NCBI GenBank assembly: GCA_003290165.1
Contig: QNQO01000202.1
Coordinates: forward strand, 868,001-932,000
DNA length: 64,000 nucleotides
Source of the DNA: Berberis thunbergii
Taxonomy: Eukaryota > Streptophyta > Magnoliopsida > Ranunculales > Berberidaceae
Direction of reading: 5' to 3'
A program made the translations under genes and the position numbers. The notes under the pieces are model-generated. The model saw nothing but the letters and a program-made list of their open reading frames with translations, was not told the DNA's origin and did no database searches. Every line of letters starts with the position of its first letter. The first letter of the stretch is position 1. Shown here one piece after another: positions 46,816 through 57,029 of the stretch.

Positions 46816-46838
46816 TCTCCGGCAACGACGCCAAAAAC
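46816..46838 (-). other. Primer-binding site of element D
   Basis: The minus strand reads TTTTTGGCGTCGTTGCCGGA next to the LTR, the TGGCGYCGTTGCCGG pattern of many plant Gypsy elements (tRNA-Asp type). Confidence 0.8.
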
Positions 46839-46842
46839 TTGA

Positions 46843-48718
46843 TGCGAATTTAACTAACCTAAATTAATAGGTTAATTTAACCCACTTGTAATAACCGCAA
46901 GTGCACGGTGCCTAACTGGTAGACAACGACAAGTACGGGTCGATCCCACGAGGAAGGTGGATGCAGTTGAATTTAATAATTTAATTAAACTAATTTAAAT
47001 GGAATATGGGGTTACAACATTTTTAAAACTAAACTAAAAATAAATTAAAAATAAGAAAAATAAAATAAAATAAAAGATAGATGAAATGATTTTGTGGGCT
47101 TGGACTCACCAATGAGTTAGCAAAAACATTTAAATCTAAATTACTGAATTTAAAAATGAGAAGCTTTAGGGATGAAAATCCCTTGCTTACACCGAATATG
47201 TGATCGTTAAAATCCAATTCAACTTATATCATGTTTCTATTAAACATTAACAAATTATTTCAAGCAAATACGCTTTTATTAAGTATTAAGTGTCTTTTTA
47301 GGGCACACACTTAATCAAAGTTTAAGCTTAATATTTTTAGCACATGCTTTGAATATTGAAAAAGGGTAATTCTAACTACCAAACATATCAAGATTAATTT
47401 CTCGAAAATGAAAGGTGAAAGCAATTTATCAAAAATTCAGAAATAAATTGTAATTAACAATTAAGTACACAATTCAGTAACATAAATCAAAATGAATTAT
47501 GCAACCCATTTAGTTTGTCGCAAACTCGATGTGGTGGTATTCAGCAGATCAACAGGCGATCAGAACACGAATCCCGAGACAAATGGTTGCAAATGCTCTG
47601 TGGTGGTACAGAGCAGAAATCAAGGTGCCAATAGCCAAATAACAGATTTGACTCGATCTCCCGCCCTCGCTACAGTACCGCCCCGCTCCGCCTTTTTCTC
47701 CAGTGAGCAGCAGGGCTCTCGCGGCCTCGTTCTCGCTCCTCGCGAGCGTCCTCTGTCTTCAAACCGTCTCTTGAACCTGAAAAAGAGAGAGAGATTGAGG
47801 AAACAGTGAGATAACAACAAAAAAACAGAGAAGGAAGACGAGGAACATGGGCTCCCTGTTTCTGCTTGCGAGCTCTGTCTAGCGCGGTGGTGCTCAGTCT
47901 GGTCGTGACGGTGGTCGCGAGAGAGGGAGGCAGGAAGGGGCTCGAGACGAAGAGAGGCCGAGAGAAGAGGAGGAACAGGGCGCTGTGACGAGGCGGAACA
48001 GAGCCGCGATGAGGCTCTGTTTCGCGACGTGGTGGTGGCGGTGATGTCTGGAGGTGATGGTGGTTGATGGATGATGGACAGGGAAAGGGACAGAGAGTGG
48101 TGGCGGAGTGGAAGTTTGACACGAAACAGGGTTGTCACGCCCCTGTTTCGTGGTGGTGGCGTGATGTCGGTGGCGGGGCTCGGTGGTGGCGAGGTGGAGC
48201 GAGACAGGTGAGGACAGTGGAGGATGTGTGTCTGTGGATGGGGTTGTGTGATGAAAATCACAGTGAGAAGAGCCTTTAATTTTCTGTATTTTCTTTTCCC
48301 TTCTCTTCTCCCCTTTTGTGAAGGAAGGGAATTTGATTTTCTAATGATTTTTTTCCCTTCTCTTCCTCCCCTTTTTCTCACACTATTTTCTTCTATTTAT
48401 AGAGAAAGATCAAAGTGAATAGGGATGAGATAAATGAAAGGTTCATCAAGGTATAAATGAGAGAATATTCTTTAGGGGTAGGATTGGGTTTGGGGTTATG
48501 GGTAGGTTTTGGGTTTAGGTTATGGACCATCTGCTTTGTACCATCGCTAAAATCGACCAATTGTCATTCCTTAAATTGTAGCCTTAATACGATTTCATCG
48601 TTCACGCTCAAATTCCTACAAAGACATGAAAACGAAATAATTACTATAAAATATAATAATTTAAACACTAACATGTATAAATTAAGGGATATATTATGTA
48701 ATAATTATGTGAATATCA
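46843..48718 (-). repeat. 5' LTR of element D
   Basis: Aligns with 40284-42144 from TGCGAATTTAACTAACC to GTGAATATCA with few differences, including short extra segments near 48040. TATA-like CTATAAATAG (minus) lies near 48396. Confidence 0.88.
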
Positions 48719-48975
48719 CTTGCAAGCCTGGAAAAGTTGTTGCTAGTAGTTGTGGTAGTGTTGAACATCAATAGAAACCTTAAAATCAAAGCTCAACTTC
48801 CTGTTCTCCGCAGCCGCCAAGGACAGTCATTCAACTCGTCTCGTATAAATGACTTATTAGCCTGGAACATTGATGCTGATAGAAGTAACTGATTGTATGA
48901 AGACCATAGCCAACGAGTTCTTGTCACACAACCAAGTAAGGTAACTTTTATGATTTTGATTGATAACTTCAGTGA

Positions 48976-49640
48976 TGTTAACGTGAATAGTGATTATATT
49001 AATCATATAATTAGGAATATCATATTAACATGTATTAATCATATAATTAGGAATATCAGATTAACAAGGATTGTAATTATTTATGAATACCGAATTAACC
49101 TGGATTGAATTATTTTTTTCCTAGTGATGATTATATTTGTATCTCTATAAATACCTCTTTGTGAGATGAATAAAATAAGCTTTGATTTATTTAAATTATT
49201 TCATTTAACATGACATCAGAGCAACAATCCTATGATCGTGCTTCCATTACTATTCCCGCCTTTGTTGTTTTCGTTATTGCCTTCCCTTTTGCTTGCTGAT
49301 TTGCTGATTTATTGTTGTTGATTTGTTGGGTTATCTTGTTGATTTATTGTTGCTATCGTGGTGTTGCATTTACCCTATACTATGTACGACACATCCATTT
49401 TACATGTTATTTCTGCACTAGTTGTGACCGTGGTCTCAGAACCAATGTCTATTCTTTTTACCACTTTGAGGAGGAGGGGATTCATTTTTTCCCCCTTCAG
49501 GGTGGCCTTGAGGCAGATCCACCTGTCGCTGAGATGACCTCCGATCCTGCTGTTCTAGAGCTTGCTGCTGACCCTGAGGTTGTTCTATATTCTGAGTTGC
49601 AGGAGGATGTTTCTGACTCTACTTCCGCTGCTTGAACGGT
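48976..49640 (+). mobile_element. Truncated Copia element: 5' LTR and leader stub
   Basis: An LTR of 235 bp (48976-49210) starts TGTTAACGTG and ends CATTTAACA. It has a TATA box CTATAAATAC (about 49145) and an internal 36-bp tandem duplication (ATTAATCATATAATTAGGAA twice). TGACATCAGAGC follows at 49211-49222, a two-base variant of the initiator tRNA-Met primer-binding site. After that only a 107-codon frame of unclear relation (49312-49635) remains before sequence of element E, so the body is lost. Confidence 0.72.
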
Positions 49641-50149
49641 TTAGTAATGAAAGAAAAATTTATTAATGATAAACATTTTCGTTTTCCTTTTTTTGTCCGT
49701 GCTTGTAGCTGTCGTACTTGCCATTTCCAACTCTTGTTTAGATTAGGCTTAGTAGACTGGGCTAAGTAAATGGATGCATCTACCCCCACCTAAAGTGGGC
49801 TTTAGTTTGGACTTGAGCCCTTTCTTGGCTTGTCCGAGTTCATACTATGTTAACAATAATTACTTAATTTTTATTTAAAGTTAAGTTGTAGGATATTCAC
49901 ATTTGTTTGTATGGGCCATGTTCTCTTAGTGATGTAATTAATGTCTCCTTTAATAGTTGACAATGTGCAAGAACTTTGTCTTCACGTTGAAGACTAGACT
50001 TCCCTGGTGGTTTCTGATCCTGTGTGGTGGTTGGGTTGCTTGAGTAATCATATTTTGCAAGATTGAAATTCAGTATCGCATACCTGCAGTCTTGTTAGTC
50101 TTGAGGACTTTGAGTTGAAGGGGAACAACTTCTACTTTTTTGGGTTGGG

Positions 50150-50660
50150 CTCCCATAATAAACTTTACTCCCGAGTAGGAGTTAGGTTGTTGAAAAGTCA
50201 TCTTTGCCCTAACGGGCTATACTCCTATATCTATCTGGCTTAATCCTCGAAAGGACTTGAGCTGGGAAGAAGTCATATCACCCGTTTGGGCTAGACTTCA
50301 TAATATGCCTCAATCTAGAACAGGAGTTGGGCTGTTGAGGAACCGACTTTGTCAGAATAGGATGGGTTCATGTATATATCTGGCTCAGTCCTTGAAAAGA
50401 CTTGAGCTAGGAAGACGTCGTCTTCACCCGTCTGGGCTAGACTTCATAATATGCCTCAATCTTGAACAGGAGTTGGGTTGCTGAGGAACCAATTTTGCCC
50501 AAACGGGCTGGGTTCTTATGTACATCTAGTTCAGTTCTTAAGAAGATTTGAGCTAGGAAGAAGTCTTATTCACATGTCTTGGCTAGACTTCATAATATAC
50601 CTCAATCCTGAACAAGAGTTAGGCTGCTGAGGAACCATCTTTGCCCATAGGGGCTAGGTT
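50150..50660. repeat. 146-bp tandem repeats, a little over three units
   Basis: GACTTCATAATATRCCTCAAT occurs at 50294, 50440 and 50586, spacing exactly 146 bp. Between them GACTTGAGCT and GGAGTTGGGCTG recur in register; a partial unit precedes from about 50150. Confidence 0.9.
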
Positions 50661-50749
50661 CCTATTAAGCGGACTAGGTCACTTACTCGGTGAGTCATCT
50701 GTATCCTGAATAGAATTAGACAAAACCTTTTTGCACCATCTTGGTCCCT

Positions 50750-51640
50750 CAGACTGTACTATCCCAATGCGGTCTGCCTCACAATGTCGTGGTCCCTTAG
50801 GAAGACTAGGTTACTTGGTCGCAAGCTATTGTCATATTTATCATGACTAGGCTTGGCAACTGTGCCCCGTTTTGGTCTTCCTAATCGGACCCGTTTTAGT
50901 GGTGAGTTGCCCGTGGACTGGGCTCGAATTGTTGCATTGTACCACGGTTCTTTGGCAGACTAGGTCACTTGTGCAGCAAGCTGTCGACATCCTGAATATG
51001 ACTAGGCTCGATCGCTCGTGTGCAATTATGGTCCTCGTAGTCGGACCAAGTTATCTCGAGGATGGTGAGTCATCCATGGAATGGACTCGCCCACTTGCGA
51101 TAAACTGTCTGTGGACTTGGTTTGGTCTGCATGTGTGCCATTGTGGTTCGGTGGTCAGAGTAGGCTATCTTAGGAGCTGTGAATAGTTCATGGACTGGAC
51201 TCGCTCGCTTGTGGTAAACTTTCTGTGGACTGTGTTTGGTCTGCATGTGTGTCATCTTGGTCGTGTGGTCGGACTAGGCCATCTTAGGAGTGGTGAGTGA
51301 GGGACTAGACTTGTCCACTTGCAATGAACTGTCTGTGGACTGGATTCAGTCCATACTTGTGTTGCCTTGGCTCCTAAGCCATACTAGATTACTTATGCGA
51401 CAAGCTGTTGATGTCCTGTATAGGACTAGGCTCGGGTGCTTATGAGCCATTTTGGTCTCCGTGTTAGAACCAAGCTTTGTTTGGGTGGTGAGTTGTCCGT
51501 GGACTAGGCTTGACCTACTGTATTGTACCTTGGTTCCTTAGGCGGACTATATCACTTATGCGGCGAGCCGTTGACGTTCTAAATATGACTAAGTTCAGCC
51601 GCTTGTATGCAATTTTGTTCCCCGTGTTAGGGTCGAGTCT
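50750..51640. repeat. About 110-bp degenerate tandem repeats
   Basis: AAACTGTCTGTGGACT-like cores occur at 51102, 51216 and 51326 (spacings 114 and 110) with flanking GTTTGGTCTGCATGTGTG. Related phrases on flanking parts (GACTAGGTCACTTG, GACAAGCTGTTGA) extend the array in degraded form. Confidence 0.75.
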
Positions 51641-51749
51641 TCCCTGTAAAAGGAGTTGAATGTGGAGTGGAGTCGTTTTCAAAGAGATTGCCTTTATTGA
51701 TAGTTTTTCAAAAAACCTACATGTTACTCGCACCACTCAGACTCTTTTA

Positions 51750-53180
51750 CCAGTAAGTTCTTAGTTGTTGGTTCATCTCTTTTTAGGGGGATCAAGCTGT
51801 CATGGTTACTTACTCGATAGCTTCATGGCCATGTAATGACATTCCCTAATAGAGGACTGGTCTCCCCTTGTGGTCACCGTATTTCTGTTGATAGGGTATT
51901 TGAGGCACTGGTGCTGTGTGGAGACCACTACTACCATCTGGTGGAGCCAAGACCTTCCCAAAATCACATTGTATGCGAAGGGGGCATCTACCACGATGAA
52001 CTCCGACATTAAGAGTTTTACTGGTTCCCCTACTCTCCCGACATAATAACTTGAGGGCCGCTGAAGCCAACCATCACTTGGTTGTCCGGTTTCAGCTCTT
52101 CCCCTCTCAGCCGCTTCTTGCGAAACGCTTCCAGGATTAAGATATTGGTTGAGCCCCCCGTGTCCACTAGCGATCTATTCACGCCCCATTTTGATATTGC
52201 AATCGTGATTACCAGGGCATCGTTATGCGGGGAATGGACCCCTTGCATATCTCGCTCAGTGAACGTCAGATAAGGGGTTTGGTGTTTTACTCGGGCATGT
52301 TAAACTAGCGGTTTCCGTGGTAGTGACTTGCCCGTAGTTCTTGGATTGGCGCTTTCTTGACCGATTGAATTTCTCCGGTCCATTGTGTGCAATGTGTAGG
52401 ACATAAGCGATCTTTTCTTCGGTTTCTGGTGTCGTTTCTTCCTTTTTTGGGGATCGTGTCTCATTAGAATTCACAAATTCTCTGAGTTTCCCCCTTCAAA
52501 CCTAGTACTCGATCTCATTCTTGAGACTCTGATAGTCCTGAGTGACGTGAGCGTGGTCTTTGTGGTAGGACAAAACTTGTTCCTATCACGCCTCGAAGGA
52601 TCACGACTTGAATGATTGCTTTTGAGCATGGTAGGCACCATTCTTCATGGCGGAGAGGATTTTGAACAAATAGAGTTTAGGGGAGTGAACTCAGTGTACC
52701 TTGAGTCGACGTAGTTGGTGGCCCTGTCAGGTTTTGCCTTATCAGACCCGATTTTGCTGTCATTTTTCCTCCTCTTTGACTTGTCCTCCTCTTCACGCTT
52801 TTTTTCCTCTCTCATTTCCTGAGCCTTGGGGGCTTGCTTGGCTTCATTTTCACCTCCTTTCTTAGCGGCCAACATCTCCCCGAGAATGATATACTTTTGT
52901 GTACTTTTCAATAAGTTTGCCATTTTTTCGGGGGTTCCAGGGTAAGGAAGTTGTAGAATTGACTCCTCGAATGTCAGAAGTGAATGCGGTGACTGATGTA
53001 TCATCGTTGCAACAGTTGATCAAAGTCAGCTCATCATTGAAACGAGTGACATACTCTCTGAGGGTCTCACCCTACTTCTACTTGAGACTCAGCATGTAGT
53101 GAGACCCTTTTCTGATTCACTGGCTCCTGACGAATCTGGTGATAAATTCCTTCGTCAGGATCTGAAACAAATCGATAGAT
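51750..53180 (-). pseudogene. gag-protease of element E, broken
   Basis: Minus-strand segments encode a gag C-terminus (STQKYIILGEMLAAKKGGEN, then a lysine/glutamate-rich part, 52645-53004), a region before the protease (about 52256-52474), and a retropepsin-like part with MQGVHSPHNDALVI and active site SLVDTGGSTNIL (52030-52248), followed by VVDAPFAYNVILGRSWLHQ (51806-52009). The same order and phrases occur in element A (18736-20650), but E is better preserved in the protease. Frames shift between segments, so it is non-functional. Confidence 0.83.
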
Positions 53181-53189
53181 CTTGGCTAA

Positions 53190-54565
53190 AGATTGTGAAA
53201 CTATGTCACCGCAGCCTTCAAAGCCACCCTTCTCTCCTTCTCCACTTCACGCAATCACACCATTGCATCTTCTTCTCGCCAACAGTCTTTCTCACTCGAT
53301 AGAAAGACTACCAACCCCTTCCTCTATCATCTTCTTCCTCATCTCTCTCTGGCAGCCACAAACCCCCTTTCTTCCTTTTTCTTCCCCTCTCTCCCCAACG
53401 ACTAACAAGCAACCATTATCTGATCATCACACGACCTTGTCATCCCTCTCACCCTATTTCTCACCATCACCCCTTCATCTCTTTGCAGACACAGGGAACC
53501 GCCCTTCTCTTCATTTCGCTCTCTGTTCATTCTTCTCTCTTGGACAACCGCAAAACCTCCACGCCTCCATCACAGACTACTTCATGTAGACCTCTCCCCA
53601 CACAACGAACAAACTCAAACTCCTTCGTCATTATCTCTCCCTTGCCTGTCGCAAACCCATCACCACCAGCCAGTCATCATTGTCCTATCCATCTGGTATC
53701 TTTTCTTCACTTCACAGTTCGATTTCTCCACAGACCACCACTAGATCACGACAACATCGTGATCTCTATCTTGCTCCCTCTTTTCCGTCGAAATAACACC
53801 ACACGTCGATTCCCCCTCATCCGTTTCTCTTTCTTGTAGCCACATGTTCGATTGTAGCAACCAACAGGGAAGAAGGTGAAATAGGGAAGGAGAGATTTTA
53901 AACCTCTTCGCTATTCACACCCCAACATTCTTTCTGCGTCACCACACATCATCCACGTCTCTTTGTTGAAGTGTATTCCTTGAGGAAATAGAGTTGACCA
54001 CTGCTGCGACCACCTTTACCATGGGTTTTTAAATCCTCCACTAAGGCGAAGATGATTCCCCAGGCTTAATATATATTTTTTTATTCTCTTATGCATTGTA
54101 TGGTTTAATTGTATGGTTTAACATTAGATTGATTTGTGAACAAATGCATATTACTTTCATTGTGTATGTCATGCATCCATGATACTTAGAATTATTATAT
54201 TTTTAAGCATGTTTTATTCGTACAAGTTAAACATGTGATTAGCTGTGCCTTAAAAAGACAATTAATGTTTGGGGTTTGCATATTTGCTAAAATCAATCCA
54301 CTACATTGCTAAGAGACAATAATTGACATTGGTAGGAGTTTATAAACTTGATGGATGATTTGAAAGCCTTAGCATCTCTCTATTTGATTCTTAGACTCAT
54401 TTTTCAATTGTTATTTTACTATCCATTAGTTTAGAAATTTCTGATTGCTGTAACTAATCAAAATAGGTCTTAGTTTTCGATGGTGTTTTCAATCCTCGTG
54501 GGATCGATCCGTATTTGTCATTGTTTACTAGTTAGACAATTGTGCAATTGTGGTATAATAATCAT
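53190..54565 (+). mobile_element. Solo LTR related to element D, inside element E
   Basis: The last part (about 54500-54548, GTGGGATCGATCCGTATTTG then TCATTGTTTACTAGTTAG) matches the same terminal region of the D LTR in opposite orientation. The C/T-rich first part resembles the D LTR in composition. Gag of element E stops on one side and its leader continues on the other. Edges and target duplication could not be fixed. Long open frames here are low-complexity artefacts. Confidence 0.6.
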
Positions 54566-54859
54566 ATCTGTTTTCCGCTCCCATTCGGGGAGGTTCTTGC
54601 TTTCATGCATGCGCTCGTGGGCGTCCTCTCTGGTGTAGGATCTGTTCCATGCAGGGGTCAACCACAACTGCCTCAGTGGCTGGGTCGTGCGACTGTACTG
54701 CTCCATCTGTCGAATCGGTTAGGCCATGTGGCTGGGCTTATCTGGTTGGGAGGTTATCTTGTTCAACATTGCTGTTGAATGTTCAAGATCTGGTATTGGT
54801 TCAATGTTCTGATTTGCTAGAAAAACTTTATGTGTTCATTTTAGAGAAAACTTGTCGTC

Positions 54860-54882
54860 TTTCCCCACGGATGACGCCAAAC
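54860..54882 (-). other. Primer-binding site of element E
   Basis: Minus strand TTTGGCGTCATCCGTGGGGA, nearly the same as in element A (TTGGCGTCGTCCGTGGGGA). Confidence 0.78.
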
Positions 54883-55410
54883 TGAGGTGTTCAAATATGC
54901 CCTTGCTGATCTTACTGATCTCGAGCCTGCAAAAAAATGAGCAGCGATTAGTCAGGGATCACCGTTGTGGTGGACGAAGGCACAAGAGTAAAAATTGGAA
55001 GTAAATAGCAAAGTGTATGCGTATATTTCGTCTTCCCATTTCTCATCTTAAGTAGCAAGTACTCCCCCCACAACTGTCTCTATTATTAAGGGCGTGACGG
55101 AGGGAGGAGATCTCGCCCAGGATCTTACTTGTACATGATTGAGTCTCTTCGACACTTGGCTTTGTTTAGGACCCAATGCTTGATTGGGCTAAGAGTTGAT
55201 TTGTGCAAGTGGATCTCAGGCCTATGACAACTCTGAGATTCAAGTTCGGACATTATTTCTTGGGCTGGCGTGACTTGGGCACCTGACTCACAAGCTGAAC
55301 AACTGTTTATTACTGCATTTGCTTGGGATCGTGTTGAAGCCTTTCTCATATTAGGATTGGCTTATGTAACGTGTATGGGTGTGATTGCTTGGTTGATTGA
55401 TGTCTCATCA
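54883..55410 (-). repeat. 5' LTR of element E
   Basis: Plus strand starts TGAGGTGTTC and ends GTCTCATCA; on the minus strand TGATGAGACATC..CACCTCA. The inner boundary is set by the primer-binding site. Confidence 0.72.
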
Positions 55411-57029
55411 GATGTTGTATTAGAATAATTGCTTATTTTAACTTCTCATAATTTTTGAATACTACTACTTGTGCAAAATATGCAATATAACATATTTAGA
55501 TGAACTTGATTTGTTTATTTACTACATACATTTTCTTTGAAAGTATTGTTTTTAAATTGCAAATGATGGACAATCACATGTCTAGTTGATAGTGTCACTA
55601 CCCATAATATATTGACAAGTTAGAAATTTTTTGTAAACGTTGGATTTTAAGACACAAATGATGTCTATCATAGTTGGACCTATGTAATTTATTTGAGGCT
55701 TTGGCAGAAGCTATCCCAATCATTGAAGGCTCCATAAGTGCCCACCTTCTATTAGTCAATGACATAAATTTATTTATCCAACATGCTTATATTTTTGCAG
55801 TTCCTGAATAAACTTGCTTAATTTCAAAAATATATAATTAAATGAGTATCACATTGTGATAAAGGTAACAAAAAATATTTATGCATCTCATTTAATATTG
55901 GAAGCCACAACTTACATTAAAAATATTTTTCGATCATTTATTGGGATTATATAACCATTAGAGTTGTTGTATCACATGTAGTTTAAGTCAGGAGCTTATA
56001 ATAAGTCATCATTAGTACACATTCAACTTATATTCTGTAGCAGGTGCTTATATACTCCTTGTTCACAGATTAAACTTATTACGAAGCTGCATCTTCTCAA
56101 GACTCCTTCTGAGTCTCTGTCGTTTTACAGAGAATACATGATGATAATTCTAGTCCAATTCACAATGCTAATTGACCTTTTAGACATTGCATAATATTAT
56201 TACATACATTCACTATATGGTCTCATATATATGTGTCATGTCACATGTCATTTTGCTTAGAACACAATTAATATACCACTGCATCAAGTTTATAAAACTT
56301 GAGAATGCAATTGAGTTTACTTTTATATTTTCAATTACTAAAATGGTTTAGTAAAATCTTAAGTTACACGTCTTCAACTTGTTGGAAGACTTTTACTTAT
56401 GCAGTCTAGACTATCCACTAGTGTTTTGGGACATACAACCTTCATACTGACAGTTATCACATGTACAACTTGTGAAAAAATGTTTAACTAATGTTTCTCA
56501 TCTAATGTAATTTAGTTGTGTGGTATAAGTCCATATACCAACTTATATTCAAAATAAGATGGGTATTCCATGTCTCAGGCATTAATATTGATTTTGATTC
56601 AACATCCATCATAGTCTATTTGAAAATATTCAGTGATTACATTTTTTTTTACTGATAAGACAATTTTCCCACATTTAGGGAAAGGTAGGCAAGTTCTTAT
56701 TGAACAACATAGTGATATGGAACAGTGTGAATTATCATGGAATACTTCTAGTTTGTCTCATCTGGACTCTAAAACATTTGAATATGATTATGAGATAAAA
56801 AGAATATTACATCTTTAGGTAATTGCAAATCAATTTCTGTTGTATTTAATGTCGTATCTAAATTAAAAAAGTTACATGTGCCAGTTATAAACACATATGC
56901 TCAACTTTGCATTCCTAAACAAAACAAACTTTGAATGAGGTAGCCAATGAATCTACGACACGCTAGAAGCATGGTAGACGTATAGGTTCCAAAAGATTCA
57001 ACTCCTTGGAAGACGAGAACGAGAATGAG
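55411..57029. other. AT-rich DNA, probably decayed transposon sequence
   Basis: No gene, boundary or domain that I can support. Composition resembles the decayed Copia at 60950-63500, but no motif confirms this. Confidence 0.4.

Larger units (their letters stand above)
40284..48718 (-). mobile_element. Non-autonomous Gypsy-like LTR retrotransposon D
   Basis: Two long LTRs of 1861 and 1876 bp flank a 4.7-kb interior. The orientation is minus because the primer-binding site abuts the right LTR. The interior encodes only the C-terminal part of a Gypsy gag and linker; no reverse transcriptase or integrase is seen. A stretch near 44090-44120 reads like the CTTCTTGGGAGGCARCC segment found downstream of pol in some Gypsy elements. 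LTRs are very similar, so the insertion is relatively recent. I found no matching 5-bp target duplication (ACTGG against CTTGC). Confidence 0.88.
49641..55410 (-). mobile_element. Gypsy-like retrotransposon E, 3' end lost, with solo LTR inside
   Basis: Minus orientation: 5' LTR 54883-55410, primer-binding site, gag, protease, then satellite-like tandem repeats to about 50150. No polymerase or integrase is seen and no 3' LTR was found on the left, so the left boundary is approximate. A D-type solo LTR interrupts gag at about 53190-54565. LTR ends (TGATGAGACATCA on the minus strand) resemble those of A and B, so the three seem to be one lineage. Confidence 0.75.

Noticed and set aside
50150..51640. 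Possible CRISPR-like spaced repeats
   Set aside because: The units are head-to-tail without unique spacers and lie in a plant retrotransposon.
53182..53839. Plus-strand frames rich in S, P, L, H
   Set aside because: They are in the C/T-rich part of the solo LTR and have no recognisable domain.
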